This document shows positions 1 to 43,178 of a stretch of DNA of 64,000 bases, piece after piece. Where the stretch lies: positions 1,445,611-1,509,610 of the forward strand of contig NC_135571.1 in assembly GCF_964340395.1 (NCBI RefSeq), in the 5' to 3' direction. Source of the DNA: Glandiceps talaboti. Lineage: Eukaryota; Hemichordata; Enteropneusta; Spengelidae. The translations under genes were made by a program, and so were the position numbers. Numbering within the stretch: position 1 is the stretch's first letter; each line of letters begins with the position of its first letter. The notes beneath the pieces were generated by a model that was not told where the DNA came from, searched no databases, and was given only the letters and a program-made list of their open reading frames with translations.

Positions 1-90
<90 letters not shown>

Positions 91-135
91 CATCCATCCA
101 TCCGTCTGTCTGCCCGCCTGTCCGTCCGTCTGTCC
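1..135. repeat. (TGTC)n microsatellite
   Basis: Starts at the window edge, with a short CCAT/CCGT degenerate end. Confidence 0.95.
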
Positions 136-345
136 GGACCTGTCTGTCTTTCTGGTCTAAACTTTTCACTTTTAAATTACATTTAATAATGATCTTTACT
201 TTCACAAATTAAAAACCAGGAACGTCTACTTTTGTCGAACATTGACATTGTTTCACGATGATCTACTTTACTGTATGCAATAGAGAGGGCGTGAGTACGT
301 TGACCTTTGGCACACTTATCATCTTGATTAGTCTTGCATACTATA

Positions 346-460
346 CTGCTAGACGTTCGGGTGCTGTGAGAGCTTGTGTGGATGTTCTATCCTCCATAGC
401 GATATTCGGTCACGTGTGTCGTATTGTATTGGAAGAACATCCGAGGTCTAGCAGCTAGAC
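346..460 (-). mobile_element. Second copy of the small dispersed element
   Basis: Reverse-strand reading from GCTAGACCTCGGATGTTC to CCCGAACGTCTAGCAG, clearly related to 56188-56336. Internal matches include AATACGACACAC and GGATRGAACAT. Confidence 0.65.
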
Positions 461-1555
461 TTCATCTTGATGTACTGGTTTCGAATTCACTTGAAGACAC
501 TGATTATGAGGATTAATTTGATTACAGTGTATGCAATATATAATCACACGTCAATTGCAGAGTACATACATTCTTTGTCAAGTATTTAGACAGTTTGATG
601 TCTCAAATATAACACAGATTATTTTTAAAAAATTACACACATTTACGAATACATATTTATATATTTGACAACATAACACACGCTCTACAAACGAAATATG
701 TAGGGCTAGACTACGTGCTTGTCAACGAAAGGAAAGTGAAGATTGGACGTTGAGGGCGACGTTCTTCGAATCATTATTCGATGTCACTTCGACAGCAAAA
801 CCGGATGGTGAGAAGGGAGAAAACTATTGAAATGCGTCATTGGTAATTCTCTTAGGTTGGCAAAGCTCCTATTGTTACGCATGCGTGATGAATGCATTTT
901 AAAATGACTTGAAGTGAAGCGGTGTACAAAAGAAAAAAAATGCACACACAAGCCTATATCACTTTGTAACAAAGTACGTTTATTGGAATATAATAAACAT
1001 TAACAGATAGAAGTGGGGTGCACGAATTTACAGTTAAATTTCTTTGGAGTTTTGAAAATGTCCCAGAAGGAGTTAACGAGTCCCTATTACACTACAAATG
1101 TATATTTATATTTATATATTTATATGCCCCCAAACACCAATCTAAGCAATTCTATGTGTCGAGATGCAAACTGTGTAACATTTTTTCAATCCAACCCGGT
1201 AATACTCCGAACGGTTAGTTATAAGATGTAACTTAATGTCTGTCATAGAATATTATTTAATATATGATATATTATAATAACTGAATATAATATTTGTAAA
1301 TGATGGAATTTCTATAAAGACTAATGTATTCATATTCATTGGGCGTAGTTAGTGCACACGAGGTAGTTGTTACAATAAAAACTAATTGAGTTGCAACATT
1401 AAAAAATGCTGTGTGGTTGATTGTAGGAAAACACTTGAAAACATACTTACTGAGACTGGATTCCAAAAAAACAACAATTCAACAACATTTATATGAATAT
1501 GACCTAAAGAGAACCTTCACGTTGTTACCGTCATTCAGGGAAGGTAATGCTATAG

Positions 1556-1598
1556 CCTTGTTTGTCTGTTTGTCTGTGTCTATCTCTGTCTGTCTATA

Positions 1599-1639
<41 letters not shown>

Positions 1640-1731
1640 GACTGACTGATTTTATATGTCTGTCTGTCTGTCTGTCTGTCTATCCATCATGGCTGGTTGT
1701 CTGTCTGTCTGGCTGACTGATTGTCTGTCTA

Positions 1732-1778
<47 letters not shown>
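1556..1778. repeat. (TGTC)n microsatellite, interrupted
   Basis: Several TGTC blocks with TGAC and TATC variants and one unrelated break near 1680-1700. Confidence 0.95.
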
Positions 1779-2449
1779 CAAAACTATTGCATGAATTGTG
1801 TTGAAACGTCACACACACACCTTTCTTATTTGAGATGGAAGGCTTGCATTTGTTACAAGGTTTAGTCAATTCTATTTTTATACGAGAACCAGTTTAAGGT
1901 TCTGTCAAGTGAAGGCGATGTATTCATTCCTTCACACGGGAAAGCAGTTGTAATCTCATGTAATCATAAAGGTAGCGCGTCTGCGAACAATAGCATAACT
2001 TCCACTTTCCGTTTGTCCTTACGGACGGCATTCCATTCACATCTGGTTGAGAGTTATCTTTAGTCTTGAATAACCAACAGTGACTGCAGCAAAATTTTTG
2101 AGAGGTTGTTCTTGGCAAGCACGTCTATCTCTCTAAACACACTCTTTCAATCATTCTATTTGTCATTACAGGTTGAACAATAATTCAATCAAATAGTAAA
2201 CAAAGTTTAGAGAATAAAATATTTCATAATATTTCTATTTCATAATGTAACATTACTGACATAGCCGTAGACATAAAACTATCTGCCTATACATAAAATT
2301 ACATACATATAAATTTAGGTATTAAAATCAATACAAATATATTCCAATTTATAGTTTATATTGTGCAGCGTATATATGGATATGTGGACGGAAATTGATA
2401 ACAGGGTTGAATTAGAATAACAAAGACGTTCATGTCTCTCCTGAAATAT

Positions 2450-2712
2450 CTCGATGACGTCATAATATTTAATGACGTCACTATTTACATCTATAAAGTA
2501 AGTACATTTATGACATCAAATAAAGTGCATTGACACCTCTGCATACACTTATAATATGTTTTGTCCATTACAGGACATGTTCATTTATGACATCATATGT
2601 ACATTTGTGACGTCAATGCTTTCGACATTATTGCGTACATTTATGACATCACTGCTTGTATGACATCACTGTTCACTTTATGACATCACTATGTGTATTT
2701 ATGATATCACAC
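2450..2712. repeat. Degenerate repeat rich in CRE-like sites
   Basis: Three perfect TGACGTCA palindromes (2455-2462, 2473-2480, 2608-2615) and several TGACATCA variants, most in the phrase TTTATGACATCACT. It looks like a decayed minisatellite. It lies downstream of the receptor's stop codon. TGACGTCA is the CREB/ATF site, but the repeat origin explains the clustering. Confidence 0.6.
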
Positions 2713-2962
2713 TTAGGTTGCTTTTTCCTTTAACACACATATATACAGACATGATAGCTCGTAAACATGTTCTCAGTTGTCTATGATAAATACATTAGTC
2801 TGTAAATTGGTAATAATTATGCACAGACTGGTAATAATTATAACTGGAATAAGTATAAATTTGAGATTACTATGGCAACAGTACAAATGTTAGCAATAGG
2901 TTAGAGTTACAGAGTAAAATTATAGGATTACTGATTACAAATGGTGTTACGATTCAGGTAAT

Positions 2963-2968
2963 TTTATT
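2963..2968 (-). terminator. Possible polyadenylation signal of the receptor
   Basis: TTTATT on the plus strand reads AATAAA on the minus strand, about 430 bp past the stop codon. It is the nearest canonical hexamer I noticed. The sequence is AT-rich, so chance occurrence is quite possible. Confidence 0.35.
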
Positions 2969-3396
2969 CAGTTTATCTTGTCTGGTATTAAGACCATCGT
3001 CAGTATAATAATGTAATGTTACTGTAGTTGAAATATATCACTGTTCTTTCTCTGTATTTCGTTTGACATATTTGATAAGAACAAATCTGCTAAAAAGTGA
3101 TATCATCTGAATATTCACATTTCTATAAAATAGTTTATACCACCAAAACGAATAACTTTAATACTACAAAACACATGGACGTACATAGATTATAGATTTG
3201 TGCATGCCCCAGAATGCAGCATTCTTGCAGTGTCGGTTGTACATACAAAATATATAGTTAAATGTATTATTTACACACAAGATTATACAGATGCTAGAAA
3301 CCTGAACTAAATGTAACAATTTGATTGGTTGAATTAATTGTAATCTTAAACATTACGTCATTAGGTAATCCGGATGACCAATATGGTAATAATATG

Positions 3397-32659
<29,263 letters not shown>

Positions 32660-32747
32660 TGTTTTGAGCTGCTATCTTCTTCACTAAGTCTGGTAAAGTA
32701 ACAGGCGGCTGTTGTCATTGGGGGTTTACACCCGATCACCGGAGACG

Positions 32748-32760
32748 GTTGCCAGGCAAC
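32748..32760. promoter_or_regulatory. Perfect palindromic X-box (RFX binding site)
   Basis: GTTGCC-A-GGCAAC is a fully symmetrical match to the X-box consensus (RYYNYY, 1-3 nt, RRNRAC), 89 bp upstream of the receptor's internal ATG. RFX factors bind this element in promoters of ciliary genes, usually within about 250 bp of the start. This supports a real promoter here and expression in ciliated or sensory cells. Binding itself is inference. Confidence 0.75.
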
Positions 32761-33791
32761 TCAATTGTCTTGCAAGACTCAAGTAGTAAAATCTCACACG
32801 AAGACGTGCATTAACAAGATATAGTAGATACTACGTCGTCGTGCACGTCAACACACCTCCTACGCCTGCAATTGGAGACATTAAAGACCACAATCCATGG
32901 TTCACAAAGGTATATAGCTGCAACTCTGTTGTACACCAAAACACCAAAAACACTTTCTATGTATTGCGCAGTCGTATTATACCATATGCCGGTAATCATT
33001 ACTATAGCAAGCAGCAAATGCTGTATAATATTAAATTTAAGCAACTAGATAGACATCCATATGCCATGAAGAGTGGCACCCCCGTTAACGACTCACTCGT
33101 TATAAACGTACCCCATATATTGCAATTGTTAGAATATCGGCGCCTACAATGCTGAGCTCGGTTTGTTTTAGATTACCACATGCAATTGTGTATTGCCAAG
33201 TTATCAGGGTTAACTACGTGCAATCGTTCACCCCATAATAACGCTGTGTCTATCGATGGCAGATTCTCGATTACATATACATACCGAAGTTTTAATTGCC
33301 AATGAAGCGTTTAAATATCCTTCCTCCCATCACTACATTTTACGACGTTGGCGGCTTCCTACGCTGTTTATTAAACGGGTACGAATTGTACTGTATACAT
33401 TGAGTTTATTATGCTGTGCATGTTGATAATAGAATAATCTTAGGATATCTAACACGCGATGCTGTCGACTATTTGCGATAAAATGTAACACTATTACATT
33501 CAATTTCACTTGGGCAAAAGGTAGGATGAAAATCATATTGGGAGGTGTATTGGACGATGCCGTAAATTTAAAGGAAATGTGTGCAAGCAACACTTGTATG
33601 CCATCAAACTTTTCTATTACAAAGAAGTTATATAACGATTAACACTGAAGTAGCCTTTCACTATGTGTTATACTCATTTATATAATTCATATCAAGTGTA
33701 AAAGTGCTTTTCGAATTGGTTTATTTACAATCCTAGCATGTGGTCTTTCTAAAAACTGGTGAATTAGCAAATGAAATATTATACTCTGACA

Positions 33792-33927
33792 CTTGATATG
33801 GATGCTATGAATGATTGTGGTACATACAGAACATGCTTTACTTTAGTGTTATGGGTTGTACTTGATATGGATTCTATAAATGATTGTGGTACATACAGAA
33901 CATGCTTAACTTGGTGTTATGGGTTGC
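33792..33927 (+). repeat. 69-bp tandem pair of a dispersed repeat
   Basis: Two units of CTTGATATGGATGCTATGAA, TGATTGTGGTACATACAGAA and a TTAGTGTTATGGGTTG end. A third copy lies inverted at 62551-62616, beside a lectin exon. Confidence 0.75.
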
Positions 33928-36900
33928 AATTCCCATGTTATATATACAGCAAGTAATTTGCAAACAGATAGAGTAAACAAAGATAGTCACCCACAATCAC
34001 GAGTAAACACTAACTATTTAAACTACTTACGCATGGTGATATTTTAATATATGGGGAATAGACAGACACATATATGCACTGACTGGACTTTACATAATGA
34101 TTACATTTGTTTACTAAATTTCTTTATGAATCCCTTAGGAAAACATTGAACGTTTTACACCCTTGAATTCATTTTTGCTGTCACTGAGTTATAAATATTG
34201 ACTTGGTGTATGTTGTTGTACATTGTTTCTTTATTATGAAAAGATAATAAAGTCGTATTCATATATATACATTGTCATGGATGTGACCACTTTAATATAA
34301 GGTACAACTCACAAAAATCACTTGTTTTGACAAATGTGCAACTTTACTAACTTTGGTAAGAGATATTTAAGAAGATCATATTCTCTTAGATATTTACATT
34401 ATAGAGAACGGGTTCCATAAGTCTACGTTATCTTGGCGTGGTTGTTATTTTAAATGTCTTCTTGATTTATACGGTTAATACCCTTTTAGTGTACATAGAA
34501 TGATGTTTGATTGTGTCTGTGTGTTCTTAAATGTTTGCTATAATGTCGTTCAACTCCATCGAGTGCACTTATTGTATGAGTTCTTTAAATCTGTCAGGCA
34601 CAGATTTCGTGTATCATACAGTAGGGTCGATGTTACATGGTTTTATAGGTTACTCTACAAGACTTTTAATTATGTAAATATCACTTTAAAGTGAATTTTA
34701 AAAAACATATAATGTCCGTGTATAAGCATTTATTAAATTTTGTCATTGTCCATAAAGTATTTGTCAGCTTGTTGTCCTATCCTGCTTTTAGTGCTGGTCT
34801 GTGTTACCACTATGTTTTATAAATAATTTGTTTTTTTTTCAGTAGTACAAGAAATGTTCATGGCGTATGTGCAAGTGGCTGCTGTTGATTGCAAATACAC
34901 TAAAATTAAGAGTGTAGTTTTATCACATAGCTTGTTTGCATATCTACCAATGTAGTGACGTCAATACATAGTAGATTCACTAGGCTTTACATTGTTGCTG
35001 CTATGTCAACGTTCAGGCTAAAATGAGATAAGCACCACAGTACAAAGGTTTCAAAAGTTACTAAGGTTCATACAAATATACTTTACTTATCTATCACCCA
35101 TTCTGTTTTAACTGAAGCTGACGTTCTGTGTAACCTGTTGTATCCGCATTTATCAGACTAGCATAGACGTGAGTACAGTAACAACAATTTACTAGGTTAG
35201 TATCAGCAAGGGACATGATTTACATTCCTAACACGGAATACAATTCAACAATTATCTTACTTCATACATGCACGTCTAAATATATATATTAGAATAAAAT
35301 ACACAGAACTCATATGGCTCGGAGGAGAAAATGCCCAGTGGATATATGTGTCAATGATAACATAAATCTCTTGGCTATTCGACACCAATTGCTCGTGTGT
35401 TAAGATTTGCCTTTATGATAGTTCACGTAGACACCTCTCAGCGAATGCGTTTTGCTAACATTTCGAAATAAAAAGCATGACCGCTAGTGTTAACAGCAAT
35501 CCTAATTAATTCTAACTATTAAGTGGTATTTTCAAGTGGATCTGAAAGTTCGTCATCAACTAAAGGAGGAAGTCAAAATCAATTAAAACGTTTTCTTCAC
35601 CTTATAAAAAATGGAATTTACCTCGATGTTGTTTACATACAATAAACGCAATATTAAAGAAGGAAATGAATTTCCTTTTCTAGGGTATCCACAAGATATC
35701 TAATATTTGACATTTGCATAATCATGCATGATTTATCACATAAGCAGATACGATTGCTATATTGTATAATGTAAATAAAATACGGTCAGCATGTACATCA
35801 TATACAGTTTAAATTTGACAGAATAGATGGCGAATATAGACATTTTACAGCAAGTATTACAGGCCTTACATTCGGTATTTAAGTGAGGCTGCTGAGTACT
35901 GCACAGCTCATGTTTAGTACCTTAAACCTTCAGACAAGATTTTGTATGTTCAAACGTTTGGTCGAGACTTGATATTGAGATCATATGTCAGCACAAGGTT
36001 AGATATAAATATTATGTTTTGAGATTTATAGAGTCCCCCTGCAGCTAATATCAGCATGTCTAATTTATGGACTTATGAATTATGGTCAAAACACTTTCCT
36101 GATAAACTCTATATACTCCACTATATGATGCATTATGGGTCTTTTAAACCGTGTCGTCACAGGATTCGTCATCTTTGAGGATAAAATATTAAAACGGAAA
36201 GTGAAAAACAATGTTTATGAGTAGACGAAAAGGGTAAAAATGACATCGGTTCGCGTTTAAACACGCTTTTGTATAATTTATACTGTAATAACTCATATGT
36301 TTTCATTATGTTTTCAAGGATTACTTAAATGAATGTGTCATAAATCACTATAACGATGAGAGCCAAATGTTTTAAGAATAGTTAACATACTTTCAGCAAT
36401 TCCTATAGAATTACACCTTTATCAAAATCGACAATGATTCTTATAAAAGCGCTACAAAGCTATCTCTTTAGTTTATTTTTTTGCTTTATTTCATTGTACA
36501 ATAGAATATATGACATATAGAGATTGAATGCTTTAAGATTGATAGGTTCCATGCCCCTATTTTGTCCTATATTCAACAGTACTAATACTCGAAATCAACA
36601 GAATTTAAGCCAGCAGATGTATCAGTAATATATATGATTTGTATTAAAAATCCATATGTAAAGTAAGTTGACTTGACCTACAACGTGACACATCTTAATT
36701 GAAACCACCATTTTAAAATAGTAACATGAAATGCCACTCAGAAACTATATAAACTTTTGCTGCTACCTTGTTCACGAAAATCTCAACCCATTCTCAAAGA
36801 ACATCAGGGGATGTGTCCCCACATTACATTTCTTTGAAATAAAGGTCAAAATGTTATCAACATTTAGTCATTTTGGAATCTAATATGGCCACCAAATCCA

Positions 36901-38446
36901 ATATGGCCACCAAATACTGTGTTAAATATATGGGGAAATACAAGATTGACGATTTCCTTGAAAACGAGGTGAAGGACACCAACTTTCTGAAATTGTTTCA
37001 AAATGACCGAAAGCAACCTTTCATATAGCTATGTTTGGATAGATTGTAAGAGTTGTGATTTTCAGTGAAATCCGTCCACGACACGCATTTTACCTTAATT
37101 TCAAACGTGATCACATATGAAGTTTAAATATAATGTTCAAGTAAAACAACAACTTATTTCAGTCTCTTTTGGATAATATTTAACGAAGATGAATTGAAGT
37201 ATGGCAGCAATTTCCTACAATGTCAATGTTATATTTAGAATCTTGACATGCGCATTCTAATATCCTGTCATCATATCTGATAACATTTCAATCTCGTAGA
37301 TGTTGTGTGTAATGCGATAAGTACTGTAACATTGCAACTTGAAAGACACTGGCGCATATAACATTACAGTAGAGTATACGTTCTATCGATTCAATTTACA
37401 AAAATCACTTAATTTGCCTTCCTATTTGAACAGTACATGATTCAATGGACAGCAGACAGCGAATTAGTCTGTTCATGTGTGTAGACTTAATAAAACCTGA
37501 AATACAGATACACTGCTTTTATTAAGCATTCTGTTTACTCCAGCGAATAACTACTGCAGGGTAACCGGTAATTCTAAAACATAATTTGGTTACTATGGTT
37601 TATCTACCGCCCTTGATTTAATGTTGATCTCTGACTTTCCGGCGGCTGTAAATCTAGTAATTTATTGACTTCTTACTCAAAGTCGTGTGACTAGTGCAGT
37701 AAGGTACAATGTCGAATGATTAGACCAGTAGGTATGCATCTGAACAACAAACGTCAAGGAAATATGTGAGAAGGGGGAAATTGCTGGCAATATTTTTACC
37801 TTATACATTTATCTACATACTGTCTACATAAAAATAAGTTGGAGGTTATGTTCCCAAGTAGTAAAGTTTCATGAACAAACTAAAATATAATAGGAAACCG
37901 TGATAACCCTGTAATCAAGTTATAATGAGATACGTTCACTATACATTTACCTTGTCGATTATATAGTAGTATTTATTGGCAATCACACTTTCCTTGAGAG
38001 GCATGTCCAGCTAACACACTTATCCCGAAAATGGGTTAAGGTTACATATGCCAATTTGAACTATGGGTGACCCATCCCTACCGCTGTTGAAATCTTATTA
38101 ATGGGTTGTTAAATAAATACCTGATTTACTGTCTACAGTTGGACTAATGATCAATTTAACACTATTTTGCTGTTACATGGTACATTAAACAACATGGCGT
38201 CAACAAGACTCATTTTTTTCTCACCACGATGGCATCACAGTTCTATCCTTTACAAATCTTTACGTGTTCAATAATGTACACTTAGCTGCCAGCCAAATTC
38301 ATAGGGAGTAATCAACCATTCATTAAAATGAAAAGGCAATTAAGCAATAGCAGCTGTCTCATTATGACGTAATTCTGTCATATTACAATGTCAATGCACA
38401 TATTTACAAGAATTCTTGTCTGTAATCCATATAGTTAAAGTGGCCA

Positions 38447-38773
38447 TATGGATGAGGATTTGATATTATTTTTGACTTTTAATTTATAAAAGAATTTCAT
38501 TATGGCTCAAAAAATTAATGCAAAACAACTTTGACCAAATCTGTGTTTGTAACTCAATACATTGCAAGAAGCTATAAAAAATATAAAAAGTTTGTTATTA
38601 AATGTACAGTAACAAACAATATACATATTTATTAATCTATTGAAATTTAATTTAATGAGTTACAAACAGGGATTTGGCAAATCTTGTTTCACATTGATTT
38701 TTCAAGTAAGAAAATATGATAAAATCATTTTATGATTGTAAAATTCAAAATAAATACCATATGGCCATTTTTA
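38447..38773. mobile_element. Foldback element with long imperfect terminal inverted repeats
   Basis: The left end AAGTGGCCATATGGATGAGG and right end TAAATACCATATGGCCATTT are inverted copies. The match continues inward for over 100 bp, to CTGTTTGTAACTCAATA and its mirror AATGAGTTACAAACAGG. It has no coding content. It is probably a MITE. Confidence 0.75.
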
Positions 38774-38984
38774 TGGACTCTTTTCTTTGGCATTTATATG
38801 CCTTATTTTTAATTCTTCATATTCTGATCACTTTCAAAAGAGTAACCTTTTCAGAATGTATCTCAAGTTACATGGTTGACAAAATAAAATTTGATAACTA
38901 CTAAAATTGTCTTAATCACTTTAAAGACGTCTACCAAACAAATTCTGTAAAACACTTTAAACAGAAAGACTTCATAAATATCAC

Positions 38985-39241
38985 ACTACTGCCTTTAGTG
39001 ATGGATGTTGCATAAGAGATGCAAATGTTACCTAATTTGTATTTCATACCACATTTCTCCATTTAGGACAGCACCATAGCAAACTACTGCCTTCACTGAT
39101 GGCAGTTGCATAAGATAAAAACGTTCATATCCATTTCTCCATTTATGACAGCACCATAGCAAACTACTGCCTTCACTGATGGCAGTTGCATAAGATAAAA
39201 ACGTTCATATCCATTTCTCCATTTATGAGAGTACCATAGCA
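38985..39241. repeat. 82-bp tandem repeat, about three copies
   Basis: Two nearly identical units (CAGCACCATAGCAAACTACT ... TTCATATCCATTTCTCCATT) and one diverged unit at the left. It is intronic or intergenic. Confidence 0.85.
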
Positions 39242-39836
39242 AACGTAAATTGGAAACAACTACACAAGTAATATTTCAGAACGGGGTCATTTCAAAACTG
39301 TCATTCTCTGTTCGTTAGCATTTAACACAGTGAAGTGATATCCCTATCAACAAATAGCATAGTTACAAAAGCATCCTTTTGAATTAATACGAACTCTTAT
39401 TTTGCCTAGAAATGTCCAGACAGAAATGATATTTTCTCAGGCAATATTTAATAAGAATATATATTATGAGATAGAAGAGTAATAAGTGTGTTACGTCTAC
39501 TGCTAGGTTAATAAATGTGTACGTTAGAATGATGTGCCTAACCCGTTTAAGCAATGCAATCATAAACATTAAGTGAAATTGAGCTGAGAATAATCCATCT
39601 GCACAAATGTTATTTTAAGCTAGGGGCATATAGACATAGTTATGTATGTAAATTATAAGGATTAACAAGAGTGGAACGTGTGACGTAGGTGAACACCTCT
39701 AGGATATTTGGCACATTGCGAACCCAATCCAACTTACATATGTAAGTTGAATATCGTTCAAATCGTTATTCTTCATCGGAAAATTTGTGAATTTCTTTCA
39801 AAAATGTAAAACAAAATATTTGTTTCAAGATTACAA

Positions 39837-39939
39837 TACATACATACATACATACATACATACATACATACATACATACATACATGCATACATACATACA
39901 TATATACATACATACATACATACATACATACATACATAC
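39837..39939. repeat. (CATA)n microsatellite
   Basis: About 25 units with two substitutions. Confidence 0.95.
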
Positions 39940-41904
39940 GGTTTTCCTATAACCCCTTGCAGGAATTACCGAAAATGCCTGAGCACACCTCGAGAGCAAG
40001 ATTTAGAAGTTGAATAAGCAACAAGGTGTATCATAAGTCATATGTGAGGTGATAGTAGCAATCAACAATAGTGTACTAAAGGTAGAAATAAGCCAAGCTG
40101 GACCTTTCCTTTAACATGGCAAGAGATTAATGATTTCCAACTATTAAATTTTAGAAGTCAATTCCGGAGTTAAGATTTTTCTAGTGTTTTGTTTGATAAC
40201 AACTAATTCGCTGTGAGATGTTTAACTCTGAGACTTTCCATAGCTTTGTTGTTATAATTCATCATGCCATATAACTTAGTTTTTAGAATTGCCTCCAGAA
40301 ATGTAGTCAGTTGTATAATATAAGTTAATGCATTTTGTGATATCTAGGGCAACTGTATAATTGGAAATTCAATAGACACAGATATATATTGGTATATTAA
40401 AGAGGAAATAGGCCAAATGTGACTGCTTAACCTGTTGGTATAATTTCCAGATCAATATTCATTTTTAATACCCCCTGGTCTGATTAAGATTGGCTCAGCT
40501 TGGCATAGACAATTATATGAATCTGCTTTCGTGTATAAAGCAAGACATTCAATAAATGTTACCATATTCTATTACATAGGACATGCTTATACATTAGATG
40601 CATACACTCCATCATAGATCACTTTTCATCGTGACTCTGATGTTTTGGTTGCTAGGAGACACGGTTACAGATTTGCATTTTGATTGAAAATGATAAAGAC
40701 AGCTTTACATGAAAACCTCTGAAGTTCAAGATTAAGTTGCATAAAGTAAAAACATTCGTCGCTCCTAGTCCCTGAGTAGAGATACCTCAGAGTAGTTCAG
40801 TATATGTGGGATTAGAGATTAGTCTAAAATCCTTATTAGATCAGCACTGGCTTCTTGGGGTATTATTTTCCAATAAGACAACCAACGATACGTTTACTGA
40901 AAATTGTTAAAATACCAATAATTAGATATTGTGCATGTCAATTAGAGGTTTATTTTATCTATAAGTAGTATTGTAATAAGTTGAAATTGGGATTCATTGG
41001 GATTTTGAATTTTGGGTCCGGACCAAAAAAAAATCAATTTAATTGGATTTATTACACCATATTATGTGTACTACTACACTAATTTGTTTACTTATATGAT
41101 TCAATAGATCTCACAGTGAACAATATTATGGGAAACAATGTCAAACATCGCTCCTCTGCAGCTAGTGAAGCTATAAGAATTGTACCTATTTGCATATCCG
41201 TACGAAATGATAAAACGTGTAATGTCGTTCAAATCGCGAGATATTTATTAAGAAGAAACTCTAGAGGTAACTTGATCATCCCTACCTAGTTGAATTAAAT
41301 GAATCAACAATTTGTAAGCAATAATCCATGTCAAATATTTTAGGTAACTTTACTATGTCCAACCCTTAAGATTACTGAACTATTTAAGTATTGTAATGAT
41401 GCACTCGACCTTAATGAATTTCAATTTATATACACGAGTCTTTAGGGCTGTCTTTCATGTCTTGCCAAGGTCAGCTTATTGTCATGACAATCACTATTTG
41501 AAGGTTTCTATACTGTTCATGTGATGTCTATACCCATATACATGATAGAACGAATGAACAGCCATACATTTTCTTGCAAAACACATCAAAAGATTCGACA
41601 TAGTCTTGATGATAACTTCATAAGAAATTGTACAGTTTAGGGGCGAGATCAATAGTTGAATGTAGGATAAAAAAATAAATTCTTTTAATTTAGGGTGGGG
41701 GGGGGGGGGGCTGTGAGCCAGTTTCGTTCTCATCCTACAAATGTCTTTGCAAAATGTCAAATTCAGGAATGTTTGCTATAGTAAATGCTTGGCACTAAAA
41801 TAAAGTAAAGCGTCAAAAAAAAAGAACTATTCTTTCCTCTCTACATTCTTACTGTGTAGTCATAGAACTACATACTACTCTATACTCATTTGATTGTGTT
41901 ATTT

Positions 41905-42035
41905 GAAACATGTTTCAATTTGGGCAATTTAGTTAGGAGAGAAGGGGGATGTCTGAGGCCTAAGTATATGAATTTAGCTTTTTATTCTACATTGTACCAT
42001 TGACCTCGCCCCTACCCGTCACCACCACTACTACA
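41905..42035 (+). repeat. Dispersed repeat, family B copy
   Basis: Shares GGCAATTTAGTTAG, GAGGCCTAA, TTTATTCTACATTG and CGCCCCTAC with 62165-62290 in the same order and orientation. It has no coding content. Confidence 0.65.
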
Positions 42036-43136
42036 TACATTTGTAGCCTATGCAAATTAGCGATACTTTAATGCTGTATAATGCAGGATGACGTAAATGT
42101 ATGTGAGTCGACAATGTTCTCCGTGTTGTTGTATGTACAAGAAGTGCCAAAACCACGCGTTTGTGGCAATATTTATATACCCCAGTCTAAAAGCCTAAGT
42201 TATCAGCAAAAAAGAAATAGCGTCTATGGACAATAAATATGAGATTATTCTATATAGAGTCCATCATCTTACACTACCTTTTGGTTAAGTAAGATATATC
42301 TACAATGATAAATTAATCCAATGTCGTGAAAGTAGTGGACGTCTTCTATCGTACATGATAATAAATCGTAACTATTATAATTACTAAGACGACACCAAAG
42401 CAATCTGTTAGTGTATAAAATATAGTTCCATCTTGGCTTTCTTCTATAGAAGAGGAGGGGTCAACATGGAAGGATTAATTCCAGATGCCAGGCAAGGGTT
42501 GATTCAAGATACCAGGCAAAGGTTAATTAGAGATGCAAATTGAATTCCTGACTAACAACATACGAAAAAATATATCTCAATTTTATCCTCCGAGAAAAGT
42601 TAATTCCTAGATTTTTTGCAGTGTTAGCTTACGCAACTGCAACACCCAAAACCTAGCTGAAGCATCCTATCAATTTTGTAAACATGAAATGAATGTATCC
42701 TTTAATTACTTACTCTACGTCAGGGTTACTCTAAAAAAGTATTGCTCTTAATACTTGTACGTGTTATTTATTGATAGACGTTGGTGTGTGTGTGTCATAT
42801 ACCATGTGCGTACTCGTCCATCAATTATTAGAAGACTACCGGGTGTAATCTGGCCGTAGAATCAAAACGGACTACACGCCAGAGTTCATTTGAAAGTACA
42901 TAATTAGGTTAAGGGTTTAGAATAGCCAAAACTATGCAATATCAATCAAGTCTTCGTCTCACAACTGATTGAACTGCAAATAGAATGGTTTAATGTAAAT
43001 ATTCCTACACAAATCATGGTAGAATTTGCCGTACAACTTTCACCACTTGCGTATTTATCTTAGCTAATGTATTCAGGGTATCTCTTTTATAAGCTGACCT
43101 ACTTTCATTCTTATTTGAGTCAATTGATCGATCGAA

Positions 43137-43178
43137 CATACATACATACATACATACATACATACATACATACATACA
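43137..43178. repeat. (CATA)n microsatellite
   Basis: Ten units. Confidence 0.93.

Larger units (their letters stand above)
1..3396. other. Region downstream of the receptor, no gene seen
   Basis: Apart from the microsatellites, the small element at 346-460, the CRE-like repeat and a possible poly(A) signal, I see only AT-rich sequence and short chance ORFs on both strands. The receptor's 3' UTR probably occupies the top few hundred bases. Confidence 0.6.

Noticed and set aside
32841-33155. 104-codon plus-strand ORF diverging from the X-box
   Set aside because: Opens with GTG, not ATG, and has no recognisable domain or splice signals. A divergent transcript is possible but not supported.
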